The position numbers and the translations under genes were made by a program. A model generated the notes under the pieces. The model was not told the DNA's origin, did no database searches, and was given only the letters and a program-made list of their open reading frames with translations. Positions 8,710 through 17,869 of a stretch of 64,000 nucleotides of DNA are shown piece by piece (the stretch's first letter is position 1; the number at the start of each line of letters is the position of its first letter). The DNA is from Candidatus Rokuibacteriota bacterium (GTDB lineage: Bacteria; Methylomirabilota; Methylomirabilia; Rokubacteriales; CSP1-6): positions 49,180 through 113,179 of the forward strand of contig JAUSJX010000098.1 in NCBI GenBank assembly GCA_030647435.1. Reading direction: 5' to 3'.

Positions 8710-10260
8710 CTATACCGGCATCACTCCGTGCTTCTTCCAGGGGCGGTCGACCTTCTTGGTGGCGGCCATCTCGAGGGCGCGGATCAGGACGGGCCGGGTC
8801 TCCCGCGGGTCGATGACGTCGTCGATGAAGGCGCCGGCGGCGGCGATATAGGGGTTGATGAGCTTGCGGAACTCCTCGACCCGGCTCGCGCGCTCTTCGT
8901 CGGGGTTGGCGGCGGCGGCGATCTCCTTGCGGAAGATGATGTTGGTGCCGCCCTCGGGACCCATCACTGAGATCTCCGCCGTAGGCCACGCGACGATCAG
9001 GTCGGGTTCGTATGCCTTGCCGCACATGACGAAGTAGCCTGCGCCGTACGCCTTGCGCACCACCACCGTGACCTTCGGCACCGTCGCCTCGCTGACGGCG
9101 TAGAGCATCTTGGCGCCGTGTCGGATGATCCCCTGCTTCTCGACCTTGGAGCCGACCATGAAGCCCGGGACGTCCTGGAGGAACACCAGGGGGATGTGGA
9201 AGGCGTCGCAGAGCATGATGAAGCGCGCGGCCTTGTCGGCCGAGTCCACGTCCAGCGCCCCGCCCAGCACCATGGGCTGGTTGGCGACGATGCCGACGGA
9301 GCGGCCGCCCAGGCGGGTGAAGCAGGTGATCAGGTTCTTCGCCCAGCCCGGCTTGATCTCGAAGAAGTGTCCGCGGTCCACGATGGCCGCGATGACCTTC
9401 TTCATGTCATAGGCCCGGCGCGCGCTGTCGGGCACGATAGAGAGCAGCGCCTCGTCCATCCTGTCGGCGGGGTCGTCGCTCGGCAGGATCGGCGGCTGCT
9501 CGAGGTTGGACCCCGGGAAGTAGGACAGGTACTCCTTGATCGCGTCGATGCATGCGGCGTCGTCGGCCACTTCGAGATCGGCCACGCCGGAAATCTCCGT
9601 GTGGACCTTGGAACCGCCCAGCTCCTCCGCGGTGATGTCCTCGCCGACGATGGCCTTGACGAGCGGCGGGCCGCCCAAGGCCATGTGGCTCGTGCCCTTG
9701 ACCATGGGCACGAAGTCCGACAGCGCCGGGATATAGGCCGTGCCCGCCGCGCCCGGGCCCATCATGGCCGCGACCATCGGCACGACGCCCGACATGATGG
9801 ATTCTTCCCGGAAGAGGAACCCCGACTGGGCGAAGGTGGAGCCGATGGCCTCCTGGATGCGCGCGCCCGCCGAGTCGATGAGCCAGATCATCGGCATGCG
9901 CTTGGAAAGCGCGGTCTCGCGCGCGCGGTTGCACTTAACCTCGGCCGTGCGCCCCATGGAGCCCGCCATCACCGTGAAGTCGTAGGCGATCAGCGAAGCC
10001 GGCCGGCCGTTGATCTTGCCGAAGCCCGTCACGACGCCGTCGGCAGGCGTCTCCTTGCCCTTCATGGCCGGCGAGATGTTGGCGTGGGTCGCGAGGAGCC
10101 CGATCTCGTAGAAGGAGCCCGGGTCGAAGAGGCGGTCGATCCGCTCGCGGACCGTCAGCTTGCCCTCAGCGTGCTGCTTGGCGATCGCTTCCGCCCCGCC
10201 CATGGCGAGCGCGCGCACGCGCCGCGCCTTGAGATCTTCAACCAGATCCTTCATGCCCAT
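8710..10260 (-). CDS. Acyl-CoA carboxylase carboxyltransferase subunit (propionyl/methylcrotonyl-type)
   Basis: The 516-residue product is a two-crotonase-fold carboxyltransferase that moves CO2 from biotin to an acyl-CoA. The N domain carries GKLTVRERIDRLFDPGSF and the oxyanion region IDSAGARIQEA; the C domain has FLQDVPGFMVGSKVE, then KAYGAGYFVMCGKAY and WPTAEISVMGPEG. Length and motifs match PccB/MccB-like and AccD5-like subunits, not the split AccA/AccD form. It ends an operon that also holds biotin carboxylase, a separate short biotin carrier, a DinB-fold protein and two ferritin-like proteins. The acyl-CoA substrate cannot be assigned by eye; propionyl-CoA is the commonest choice. Confidence 0.9.
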   Translation of the reverse strand: MGMKDLVEDLKARRVRALAMGGAEAIAKQHAEGKLTVRERIDRLFDPGSFYEIGLLATHANISPAMKGKETPADGVVTGFGKINGRPASLIAYDFTVMAGSMGRTAEVKCNRARETALSKRMPMIWLIDSAGARIQEAIGSTFAQSGFLFREESIMSGVVPMVAAMMGPGAAGTAYIPALSDFVPMVKGTSHMALGGPPLVKAIVGEDITAEELGGSKVHTEISGVADLEVADDAACIDAIKEYLSYFPGSNLEQPPILPSDDPADRMDEALLSIVPDSARRAYDMKKVIAAIVDRGHFFEIKPGWAKNLITCFTRLGGRSVGIVANQPMVLGGALDVDSADKAARFIMLCDAFHIPLVFLQDVPGFMVGSKVEKQGIIRHGAKMLYAVSEATVPKVTVVVRKAYGAGYFVMCGKAYEPDLIVAWPTAEISVMGPEGGTNIIFRKEIAAAANPDEERASRVEEFRKLINPYIAAAGAFIDDVIDPRETRPVLIRALEMAATKKVDRPWKKHGVMPV

Positions 10261-10267
10261 AGCGGCT

Positions 10268-10783
10268 TCAGGCCTTGGGCAGACGGTAGTAGAGCACCAT
10301 GTCGGTCGGCGCCGGCGAGCCCTTGGTCATGGTCACCATGGTCGCGACCTCGCTGCGGTGATGGGTCGCGTGGTTGACCACGTGCTGGAGGAGCTGCCAG
10401 AGCGGCTGGCTGAAGGGCTTGCCGTCCGTCGCCTTGTAGTCCAGCGTCCTCTTGAGGTCTGCCGTCCCGAGGGCCGTCATGAAGGCCTTCTGCTCGGCCT
10501 CGAGCGCGTTCCAGCTCTTCCTGAGATCAGCCAGGCTCGCGAAGTCGGCGTCGCCGTAGAGCTTGGTCGGCGAATTTCCCTTCCAGCGTTCGAGCCAGAT
10601 CCGGTCGGCGCCGTAGATGTGGGCGAGCATGCCCTTGAGCGTCGGGAAGCTGAACTGCTTGCCGACTTCCTTCCTGGCCGTATCTTCGCCCAGCGCCGCC
10701 ACCTCGTCGAAGTGCTTGCGGTTGCCCCACCAGTGATAGCCCCAGATACCCCGAATCAGCTCACGGTCCAGCTCGAGCTCCAT
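10268..10783 (-). CDS. DinB-fold (DinB/YfiT) putative metalloenzyme
   Basis: This 171-residue four-helix-bundle protein belongs to the DinB/YfiT-like group. Supporting elements are LKGMLAHIYGADRIWLERW with the second metal-ligand histidine and LLQHVVNHATHHRSEVATM with the typical third ligand cluster near the end. Members bind zinc or nickel and act as thiol-dependent transferases in some Actinobacteria; no function is proven for most. It lies inside the acyl-CoA carboxylase operon, between the biotin carrier and carboxyltransferase genes, with short gaps, which suggests co-expression. It is unrelated to DNA polymerase IV despite the name. Confidence 0.82.
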   Translation of the reverse strand: MELELDRELIRGIWGYHWWGNRKHFDEVAALGEDTARKEVGKQFSFPTLKGMLAHIYGADRIWLERWKGNSPTKLYGDADFASLADLRKSWNALEAEQKAFMTALGTADLKRTLDYKATDGKPFSQPLWQLLQHVVNHATHHRSEVATMVTMTKGSPAPTDMVLYYRLPKA

Positions 10784-10793
10784 GGTCCGCCTC

Positions 10794-11009
10794 CTAGTCC
10801 AGGACGGCGACCGTGTCGCCTTCCTGCACGGTCTGCCCCTCGGCCACCTTGATCTCCTTCACCTTGCCGGCCCGCGGCGCCTCCACCGGGATCTCCATCT
10901 TCATGGACTCCAGCACGATCACGGGATCTCCAGCTGCCAGCGAGTCGCCGACCTTGCTCGTGATCTGGAAGACCACGCCCGTGATGTGCGCCTTGACGTC
11001 TTCAGCCAT
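10794..11009 (-). CDS. Biotin/lipoyl carrier protein, short stand-alone form
   Basis: The product is only 71 residues: a bare biotinyl domain without the proline-rich N-terminal extension of AccB. The biotinylation site is the lysine in VLESMKMEIPV at ~41, and the domain ends GQTVQEGDTVAVLD. It would shuttle carboxybiotin between the adjacent biotin carboxylase and carboxyltransferase. Its ATG at 11009 overlaps the biotin carboxylase stop by eight bases, so stoichiometric coupled translation is likely. Such minimal carriers are known in three-component acyl-CoA and methylcrotonyl-CoA carboxylases. Confidence 0.92.
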   Translation of the reverse strand: MAEDVKAHITGVVFQITSKVGDSLAAGDPVIVLESMKMEIPVEAPRAGKVKEIKVAEGQTVQEGDTVAVLD

Positions 11010-12345
11010 TGAACGCTCCTTGTTCGACCATCTGGGTATGGGTGCGTCCCTCGCGGAACGCCGCGCTTCGCATCACGCGCAGGTGGAACGGAATGGCGGT
11101 CTTGGGCCCCTCGACGACGAAGGCTCTCAACGCCGCCTCCATGCGGGCGATCGCTTCCTCGCGCGTCGCGCCCGCGGCCACCAGCTTGGCCAGCAACGGG
11201 TCGTAGTGTACCGAAACCTGGCAGCCTTCGGCGACCCCGCTTTCGAGGCGGATGCCGGGGCCTTGGGGCGGGCTCCAGCGTGTAATCGTCCCCGGCGAGG
11301 GCATGAAGTTCTTGGCCGGGTCCTCAGCGTAGATGCGGCACTCGATGGCGGCGCCGCGCTGGAGAATATCCTCCTGGCGCCACGGCAGGGCCTCCCCGGA
11401 CGCCACCTTTAACTGAGCCTGGACGAGGTCGAGCCCCGTCACCTCTTCGGTCACGGGGTGCTCTACTTGAAGCCGCGTGTTCATCTCCAGGAAGTAGAAC
11501 TCCTCACCCTGGACGATGAACTCCATCGTCCCGGCGTTGACGTAGCCGACCGACCTGGCGCCCTGGACGGCCGCCGCCGTCAGGCGCTCCTTGAGGCCCT
11601 GCGGCAGGCACGGAGCCGGGCTCTCTTCGATGAGCTTCTGGTGGCGCCGCTGGATCGAGCACTCCCTCTCGTGCAGGTGCACCACCTGCCCGCCTCCGTC
11701 GCCAAAGACCTGCACCTCGACATGGCGCGGCTCGGTGAGATAGCGCTCCACGAAGAGCGCGGCCGAGCCGAAGGCCGCCTGCGCGCGGCGCTCGGCCGTC
11801 GCGTACGCCTGCGCGAGCGCCGATTCGTCTGCGACCTTGACCATGCCGATACCGCCTCCGCCTGCCGCGGCCTTCAGCATCACCGGGTAGCCGATCTCCC
11901 CCGCAGTCTGCCGGGCCAGGTCGAGCGAGGCGACGGGGCCTTCGCTGCCGGGCACGACGGGCACGCCGGCCCAGAGCATCTGGCGCCTCGCACCGACCTT
12001 GTCGCCCATCTGCTGGATCACGCGCCATGGAGGCCCGACGAAGACGAGCCCCGCCTCCTCGCACGCCTTGGCGAATCCCCAGTTCTCGGAGAGGAAGCCG
12101 TAGCCGGGATGGATCGCCCCGGCGCCTGTCCGGCGCGCGGCCTCGAGTACGCGCTCGACGCTGAGATAGCTCTCCCGGGCGGGCGCGGGGCCGATCAGGA
12201 CGGCTTCGTCGGCTTCACGCGCGTGGGGCCAGTCGGCGTCGGCCTCGGAGTAGACGGCGATCGTGCGGATACCGAGGGCCCTGCAGGCGCGGAAGATGCG
12301 GCGGGCGATCTCCCCGCGGTTGGCGACGAGGACGCTCTCGAGCAC
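11002..12345 (-). CDS. Biotin carboxylase subunit of an acyl-CoA carboxylase
   Basis: The ~447-residue ATP-grasp enzyme carboxylates biotin using ATP and bicarbonate. It starts at GTG 12345 (VLESVLVANRGEIARRIFRA) and shows AIHPGYGFLSEN, the glycine-rich ATP loop KAAAGGGGIGMV, HLHERECSIQRRHQK, MEFIVQG, the metal ligands in FLEMNTRLQVEHPVTE and the C-terminal IECRIYAEDP. Length matches AccC and the N-terminal part of PCC/MCC alpha chains; the carrier domain is a separate gene. The start lies two bases past the stop of the ferritin-like gene. The C terminus overlaps the carrier gene. Confidence 0.95.
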   Translation of the reverse strand: MLESVLVANRGEIARRIFRACRALGIRTIAVYSEADADWPHAREADEAVLIGPAPARESYLSVERVLEAARRTGAGAIHPGYGFLSENWGFAKACEEAGLVFVGPPWRVIQQMGDKVGARRQMLWAGVPVVPGSEGPVASLDLARQTAGEIGYPVMLKAAAGGGGIGMVKVADESALAQAYATAERRAQAAFGSAALFVERYLTEPRHVEVQVFGDGGGQVVHLHERECSIQRRHQKLIEESPAPCLPQGLKERLTAAAVQGARSVGYVNAGTMEFIVQGEEFYFLEMNTRLQVEHPVTEEVTGLDLVQAQLKVASGEALPWRQEDILQRGAAIECRIYAEDPAKNFMPSPGTITRWSPPQGPGIRLESGVAEGCQVSVHYDPLLAKLVAAGATREEAIARMEAALRAFVVEGPKTAIPFHLRVMRSAAFREGRTHTQMVEQGAFNG

Positions 12346-12347
12346 GC

Positions 12348-13319
12348 TCAGGCGGGCTGGGACTGCTCGATCTTGACCAGATCGAGGGCGCCGACCCGCC
12401 ATCCGGCCTCGCCCTGCTCCCAGCGGGCGTTGAGCGTGACGGTGCCGCGCGCGCCCTCGAGCCGATACTTCACGATGCGGTGGCGGCCCAACTTCGCGAA
12501 GGCGGCCATGTGGTGCCGCGCGAGACGGACATCGTTGAGGGCCAGCAGCAGGGCCGCGTCGGGCGCTGCGTCGAGAAACCGGCCCAGCGCGACGCCGTCG
12601 CAGGCGACGAGAGCGTCGCCGAAGGCGCGTGCGCGCGTCTCGAGGTCCTCCGGGATGGACCACTTCTCACCGGCGCGCTCGAGACGGATGAACTCGCTCG
12701 CGTCGTCCGATATGGGCGGAGTCGCGCTCGCGTGCGCGCCCGCAGTCGGAGGCACCCCCTGCCCCGCCACGCCAAGGGCGGCCTCGAGCATCCCCGCAAG
12801 CTTCGCTTGCCAGGCCGCGACGCGCGCCTGCACCTCGGGCGCCGCGGCGAGATGGCGGAGGATGGTCTCGCCGGCCCCGATGTGGCGCCGCTCGTCTTCG
12901 ATGCAGCGGGCGAGAATCCTGCACGTGGGCGGCTCGTAGATCGGATTGGCGCTCTCGAGGTGCCTCACGTATACGGCGAGCAGGTGCGGCTTGAGCACGC
13001 GGTAGACGCCGGCCAGACGCTCGGCGGTCTCACCCGGCGCCTCGGGGGCCTCGATGGCATCCATGAACGCGACGAAGGTGTCGTTGGCCGGCTCGGATTC
13101 CTGGGCGTGAGCGCGCAACTCCGGCAGCCGCCTGCCCCACGCATCCGTGTGCTGGGCGTTGTCCCAGACGTGGCGGCCGAGCAGGAGCTTGGCCGAGAGC
13201 TCAGGCGTGAGCGCGATCCAGCCGGCCATGATGCGCGTCATGCGCTCGGCGGCGTAGCGGTAGTTGCGGCAGAGGCGGGCGGAGTCGTCCGCCGAGAAGT
13301 GACCTTCGAGGATCTGCAT
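12348..13319 (-). CDS. Ferritin-like protein with C-terminal NTF2/SnoaL-like region, function unknown
   Basis: The 323-residue product has an N-terminal helical part with paired carboxylate/histidine motifs: HVWDNAQHTDAWGRRLPEL near residue 50 and CIEDERRHIGAGETILRHL near 145. These look like the two ligand helices of a ferritin-like diiron or related fold. After a linker rich in Ala and Pro, a C-terminal part of ~120 residues has alternating beta pattern ending WRVGALDLVKIEQ, resembling an NTF2/SnoaL-like fold. I do not recognise a named family. It lies between the other ferritin-like gene and biotin carboxylase, spaced two bases from the latter, so joint expression is likely. An oxygenase or metal-storage role would be speculation. 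Confidence 0.7.
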   Translation of the reverse strand: MQILEGHFSADDSARLCRNYRYAAERMTRIMAGWIALTPELSAKLLLGRHVWDNAQHTDAWGRRLPELRAHAQESEPANDTFVAFMDAIEAPEAPGETAERLAGVYRVLKPHLLAVYVRHLESANPIYEPPTCRILARCIEDERRHIGAGETILRHLAAAPEVQARVAAWQAKLAGMLEAALGVAGQGVPPTAGAHASATPPISDDASEFIRLERAGEKWSIPEDLETRARAFGDALVACDGVALGRFLDAAPDAALLLALNDVRLARHHMAAFAKLGRHRIVKYRLEGARGTVTLNARWEQGEAGWRVGALDLVKIEQSQPA

Positions 13320-13356
13320 GGGAATCAGGGCTCTTTGGAATCAGTGCTCTGGGGGA

Positions 13357-14112
13357 TCAGTAGACCTGGGAGCGCTGTGTCGTCTTGATCAGGCGCTCGA
13401 TCTCCTCGTCGGTGAAGCCCGCGAGCTTCCGGGCCTCGATCGCGATCGAGATGGGCACGACCTCGTGGTCACCCAGCTGCCTGGCGCCGCCGAGGTTGAA
13501 ACGTTCGTCGATGGTCTCCTGGAACTCGATCGCCTTGCGCCGGCGCTCCGGGTCGCCCTCCGTCAGCTTCGTCAGCCACTTCGAGCCCATCCGCACGTGG
13601 GTAATCTCGTCGGCCAGCACGAAGTCCACGGCGCGCTCCAGGATGGGGTCGCCCATTTTCCGGCCGATGTAGACCAGCTGGTTGAAGACGTCGCAGGCCA
13701 GGCCCTCGAGGCCCCGGTTGACGCCGGCCACGCGCGCGGCGGCGTCCTCGGCGCAGGCGCAGCGCCAGAGGATGGTCGTCTCTGGGTACTCGCCGATGTA
13801 GCCGCCGAGGTGCTCGAGGAGGCGGATGTAGATCTCGACGTGGCGGGACTCGTCCCAGACCTGGCGCGCCATGTCCATGGTGAACTCCCACGGCGCGTCG
13901 GGGAAGTCGTAGACACTGCGGCCGGCGCCCTCCATGGCCTGCATCTCGCCGACCAGGATGCCGTGGGCGCGCTCCTTGATGGACTCGCGGCTCGTCAACT
14001 CGGGGAAGGGCGTGAGCCCCTGGGAGACCTTGCTCTCCGCGACCTCCCGGGCCCGCATCCGGACGAAGCGGTCCTCGCGGGCCAGCTTGTCATACGCGAT
14101 CTGACGCTCCAT
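13357..14112 (-). CDS. Ferritin-like domain protein (DUF455-like)
   Basis: The 251-residue product is mostly helical and carries three ligand-type motifs of a diiron carboxylate bundle: HGILVGEMQAMEGAGR at ~50-65, MARQVWDESRHVEIYIRLLEHL at ~80-100 and VLADEITHVRMGSKW at ~170. This pattern fits the DUF455-type ferritin-like proteins, whose reactions are mostly uncharacterised. The ATG at 14112 begins MERQIAYDKLAREDRF. It is the first gene of the minus-strand unit leading to the acyl-CoA carboxylase subunits; the 37-base gap to the next gene is compatible with cotranscription. Confidence 0.75.
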   Translation of the reverse strand: MERQIAYDKLAREDRFVRMRAREVAESKVSQGLTPFPELTSRESIKERAHGILVGEMQAMEGAGRSVYDFPDAPWEFTMDMARQVWDESRHVEIYIRLLEHLGGYIGEYPETTILWRCACAEDAAARVAGVNRGLEGLACDVFNQLVYIGRKMGDPILERAVDFVLADEITHVRMGSKWLTKLTEGDPERRRKAIEFQETIDERFNLGGARQLGDHEVVPISIAIEARKLAGFTDEEIERLIKTTQRSQVY

Positions 14113-14188
14113 CGTGCCTCCCGGCGCTCAATGAACGGCTGTTCAGCGAGAGTCTAGCCGAACCCGCCGACGAAGGCAAATCGAAGGC

Positions 14189-15070
14189 TTACACGCGTTC
14201 CTTGAACTCCTTGCCGAGGAGGCCTTCGGGGCGGATGAGCAGGACCACGATGATGATGACGAAGGCGAGGGTGTTCTTGAACTGGATGCTCAGGTAGGCC
14301 CCGGTCAGGCTCTCGGCCACGCCGAGGATGAGCGCGCCCAGGACGGCGCCGGGCAGGCTGTTGAGACCGCCCAGCACCGCGGCGGCAAAACCCTTCAGGA
14401 ACGGGTCGAGCATGAAGAACGGGTCGAGCAGGAGCGCGGGCGCGAGAAAGATACCCGCCACGACGCCGAGGGCGGACGCCACCCCCCAAGAGACGGACAG
14501 GACCATCCGGGTCGGGATGCCGAGAGTCTGGGCGGCCATGACGTTCTCGGAGGTCGCGCGCATGGCCAGGCCGAGCCGCGTCTTCTGGACGAGGAGGTAG
14601 AGCAGCAGGCTGCCGACGAGCCCCGCGGCCATGGTCGCCAGCGACAGCTGGCTCACCACCACCGCCCCCATCTTGTACGTCTTGGTGTCGGAGATCGGAA
14701 AGGGCAGCGCGACGGGCTCGGCGCCCCACTTCCAGACCACCAGCCCCTGGATGATGAGCGCCAGCCCCAGGGTCAGGATGATCATGCTGAGGAGGTTCGC
14801 CCCCCGCCGCTGCGCCTTCACCAGCACCACGAAGTAGAAGGCGATGCCCACCGCCGCGCCGGCCGCCAGCGAGAGCACCAGCGCCACGGGGAAGGAGAAC
14901 TTGTCGGAGAGCAGCGAGAACGCGACGAAGGTCCCGAACGTCGCGATATCGCCGTGCGCGAAGTTCAGCACGCGGGTCGAGCGGTAGATGAGCACGACGC
15001 CGAGCGCCACGAGAGCGTAGAGGCTTCCCGCGGAGAGGCCGGTCAGCGAGTACTGGAGGAACTTGTCCAC
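14189..15070 (-). CDS. livH: Branched-chain amino acid-type ABC transporter permease LivH
   Basis: This 293-residue polytopic permease has the family opening LQYSLTGLSAGSLYALVALG and RVLNFAHGDIATFGTFVAF, and the late GFAAAVLGGLNSLPGAVLG with its conserved Gly-Gly coupling motif. About eight hydrophobic segments are visible. It pairs with LivM (five bases upstream) and with the two ATPases and two binding proteins of the same minus-strand cluster. In environmental lineages such systems take up amino acids, amides or aromatic acids; the neighbouring acyl-CoA synthetase makes a carboxylic acid plausible but unproven. Confidence 0.92.
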   Translation of the reverse strand: MDKFLQYSLTGLSAGSLYALVALGVVLIYRSTRVLNFAHGDIATFGTFVAFSLLSDKFSFPVALVLSLAAGAAVGIAFYFVVLVKAQRRGANLLSMIILTLGLALIIQGLVVWKWGAEPVALPFPISDTKTYKMGAVVVSQLSLATMAAGLVGSLLLYLLVQKTRLGLAMRATSENVMAAQTLGIPTRMVLSVSWGVASALGVVAGIFLAPALLLDPFFMLDPFLKGFAAAVLGGLNSLPGAVLGALILGVAESLTGAYLSIQFKNTLAFVIIIVVLLIRPEGLLGKEFKERV

Positions 15071-15074
15071 GCGC

Positions 15075-16055
15075 TCACCTGAAAGGCCAGAGCTGGAAAT
15101 ACAGGCGGGTCTTGAGCCAGCGGCCGAAGAGACCGAGCGGCTCGAAGATCAGCACGATCAGGATGGTCAGGCCGAAGACCACCGGCACGAACTCGCGGAA
15201 GTTGGAGAGCAGCTTGGGCACGAGCGTGACGAAGGCCGCGCCGAGGATGGCGCCCTCGATCGAGGCGACGCCGCCGATGATGACGGCCACGAAGAGGGTG
15301 ATGGACTCGGAGATGTTGAAGATCTGCGGCTCGATGTGCCCCAGGACCTGGGCGTAGAGGGCGCCGTGGACGCCCGTGTAGAAGGATGAGATGGCGAAGG
15401 CCAGGAGCTTGTAGCGCGTCAGGTTGACGCCGTTGACCTCCGCCGCGATGTCCGAGTCGCGGATGGCGATGAAGGCGCGGCCGACGTAGGACGAGATCAG
15501 GTTATAGGTGGCGAGCGTGAAGAGGGCGAGCAGGAGGACGTAGAGGTAGTACTCGTACCGCGTGGTCGACATCCCGAACATCGGCTTGAGCTTGGCGATG
15601 GCCAGCCCCGAGCGCCCGCCCGAGAGCACCTCCCAGTTGACGAACACCTGGTAGACCGCCACGCCGAAGCCGAGCGTCGCGATGGACAGATACGGCCCCT
15701 TCAGTCGGAGCGACGGAAAGCCGACCAGCACGCCGGCGAGCGCCGCAGCGAGGCCGGCGCCGAGCAGGGCCACCGGAAAGGGCGCGCCCCAGATCCGCAG
15801 GTGGCCGAAGCCGAAGGCGCCGATGGCGAGGAAGCCCGCCTGGCCGAACGAGATCTGCCCCGTGTATCCGATCAGGATGTTCTGGCCCATGACGCCGATG
15901 GAGTACAGCGCCACGAGCGTCGCCAGGAAGACCATCCAGTCGGGCACCACCAGCGGGAACACGGCGAGCGCCAGGAGCAGGAGCCCGAGGAGGGCCCGGG
16001 TGACGCGCTTGCGCGCGAAGCGGAGGTCTTCGGCGTACGACTCGACGAGGTCCAT
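15075..16055 (-). CDS. livM: Branched-chain amino acid-type ABC transporter permease LivM
   Basis: The 326-residue membrane protein has ~9-10 hydrophobic segments and LivM signatures: NILIGYTGQISFGQAGFLAIG, FPSLRLKGPYLSIATLGFG and, near the end, VAVIIGGVASIEGAILGAA. It should form the heterodimeric channel with LivH. The start MDLVESYAEDLRFARKR gives a short cytoplasmic N terminus before the first helix. It follows the acyl-CoA synthetase gene by 14 bases. Confidence 0.92.
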   Translation of the reverse strand: MDLVESYAEDLRFARKRVTRALLGLLLLALAVFPLVVPDWMVFLATLVALYSIGVMGQNILIGYTGQISFGQAGFLAIGAFGFGHLRIWGAPFPVALLGAGLAAALAGVLVGFPSLRLKGPYLSIATLGFGVAVYQVFVNWEVLSGGRSGLAIAKLKPMFGMSTTRYEYYLYVLLLALFTLATYNLISSYVGRAFIAIRDSDIAAEVNGVNLTRYKLLAFAISSFYTGVHGALYAQVLGHIEPQIFNISESITLFVAVIIGGVASIEGAILGAAFVTLVPKLLSNFREFVPVVFGLTILIVLIFEPLGLFGRWLKTRLYFQLWPFR

Positions 16056-16069
16056 TTAGGAAAGAGCCA

Positions 16070-17869
16070 TCACGTATACAGGCTCTCGATGAGGTCGCCG
16101 TAGCGCGTCTCGAGCGAGCGGCGCTTGACCTTCTTGGTCGGCGTCACGTCCCCCTCCTCCTCGTAGAAGCGCCGGGGCAGGAGCGCGACCTTCTTGATCC
16201 CCTCGACTTGCGACAGCGTCTTGTTGACCTTGTCCACCTCGCCCTCGATGAGCCGGACGATCTCGGGGCTCTGCGTCAGATCCTGGAAGGTCGTGAACGG
16301 GACACGCTGATCCTGGGCGAACTTGGTGACGTTGTCCTCCTCGATGAGGATCAGGGCGACCAGGTACTTGCGCCGGTCGCCGATCACCACCGCGTCCTGG
16401 ATGTACGGGCTGAACTTGAGCTTGTTTTCGATGTAGGCCGGCGTGATGTTCTTGCCCCCCGCCGTGATGATGATGTCCTTCTTGCGGTCCATGATCTTGA
16501 GGTAGCCGTCGTCCCAGGCGCCCACGTCGCCCGTGTGGAGCCACCCGTCCCGGTCTATGGTCTGCGCCGTCAGCTCGGGCTCCTTGAAGTAGCCCTTGAA
16601 GACGTGCGGTCCCCGCGTGAGGATCTCGCCGTCCTCGTCCAGCCTGACCTCGACGCCCGGCAGCGGGATGCCCACGGTCCCGACCCGGGGCCGGGCGACG
16701 GGGTTGATCGAAATGACTCCCGTGGACTCCGTCATTCCGTATCCCTCGATCAGCGGGATGCCGAGGGCGTGGTAGAACTCGAAGAGCTCGGGCGAGGCCG
16801 GCGCCGCGCCGCAGACGGCGAGCCGGATCCTGTCGAAGCCGAGCCGGCGCTTCAAGTGGGCGAGCACCAGCCAGTAGGCCGCGGCGTAGAGCGCCCGGAG
16901 CCCGAGGGACGCGCCGCCCGGCTGGTACTTGACGCGCGCGTAGCGGCGCCCGACACCGACGGCCCAGCGGTAGAGTGTCCGCTTGACCCAGGTCGAGTCG
17001 TCCATCCTGAGATCGACCGTCGAGGCCAGCTTCTCCCAGATGCGCGGCACGCTGCCGAAGTAGGTCGGCGAGATCTCCCGCACGTTCTGGAAGAGCGTGT
17101 CCATGCTCTCGACGAAGTTGACGACGTAGCCGGCGCGCACGCCTCCGAAGACCGAGATCAGGTTCTCGTAGACGTGGGCGAACGGGAGATACGAGACGAC
17201 CTCGTCGTCCTCGGTGACCGGGTTGAGCTGCTGGGCCGACGCCGTGCCCCACAGGATCGAGGCGTGGGACAGCATGGCGCCCTTGGGCGGCCCTGTCGTC
17301 CCCGAGGTGTAGATGATCATGGCCGTGTCGCCGGGCTCTCCCTGCTCGCGGCACTCTCCGACGGCGCCCGGATGGGCGTCCGCGAAGGTCTTCCCCTGCT
17401 TGAGGAAGTCGTCGAAAAATATCACTCGGTCGTCGGCGAAGCCCCAGAGCCCCTTGGCGTCCCAGACGACGACGCGCTCGACGCGCGTCTCGCCGACGAC
17501 CGGGAGCACCTTGTCGAGCTGCTCCTCGTTGTCGACGAAGAGGAGGCGCGCCTCGGAATGATTGAGCAGGTACTTGATCTGCTCGGGCGCGGACGTCGGG
17601 TAGATGCCGCAGGTGGCGCCGCCCGCCGTCTGGATGCCCAGGTGGCAGTAGAGCCACTCGGGACGGTTTTCGCCGAGCACCGCCACGTTCTCCTGGCGCC
17701 CGAGCCCGAAGGCCAGGAGCGCCGCGGCGACGCGGTCGACTTCCTCGCCGTACTGACGCCAGGTGACCCGGTGCCAGATGCCGTAGTCCTTGAAGCGGAT
17801 GGCCAGGCGGTCCCCCAGCCGGGCAACCTGCTGGGCGAAGAGCTGCGGCAGCGTCCGGGGCTCGGTCAT
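16070..17869 (-). CDS. AMP-forming long-chain-type acyl-CoA synthetase
   Basis: The ~599-residue enzyme should activate a carboxylic acid to its CoA thioester through an acyl-adenylate. Visible ANL motifs: A3 loop IIYTSGTTGPPKGAMLSH at ~185, SYLPFAHVYE, the A5-type GYGMTESTGVISINP, A7-A8 WLHTGDVGAWDDGYLKIMDR and the DRKKDIIITAGGKNI hinge, ending with VTPTKKVKRR carrying the catalytic lysine. This is the FadD15-like long-chain branch. The chosen ATG overlaps the LivF stop (TAATG) with GGAG just upstream. It splits the transport operon between ATPase and permease genes, a layout known for Liv clusters that import acids for CoA activation. Confidence 0.92.
   Translation of the reverse strand: MTEPRTLPQLFAQQVARLGDRLAIRFKDYGIWHRVTWRQYGEEVDRVAAALLAFGLGRQENVAVLGENRPEWLYCHLGIQTAGGATCGIYPTSAPEQIKYLLNHSEARLLFVDNEEQLDKVLPVVGETRVERVVVWDAKGLWGFADDRVIFFDDFLKQGKTFADAHPGAVGECREQGEPGDTAMIIYTSGTTGPPKGAMLSHASILWGTASAQQLNPVTEDDEVVSYLPFAHVYENLISVFGGVRAGYVVNFVESMDTLFQNVREISPTYFGSVPRIWEKLASTVDLRMDDSTWVKRTLYRWAVGVGRRYARVKYQPGGASLGLRALYAAAYWLVLAHLKRRLGFDRIRLAVCGAAPASPELFEFYHALGIPLIEGYGMTESTGVISINPVARPRVGTVGIPLPGVEVRLDEDGEILTRGPHVFKGYFKEPELTAQTIDRDGWLHTGDVGAWDDGYLKIMDRKKDIIITAGGKNITPAYIENKLKFSPYIQDAVVIGDRRKYLVALILIEEDNVTKFAQDQRVPFTTFQDLTQSPEIVRLIEGEVDKVNKTLSQVEGIKKVALLPRRFYEEEGDVTPTKKVKRRSLETRYGDLIESLYT

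Noticed and set aside
10268..10783. DinB-fold protein as DNA polymerase IV
   Set aside because: It has the four-helix metal-binding DinB/YfiT pattern; the polymerase dinB is the separate gene at 21896-23107.
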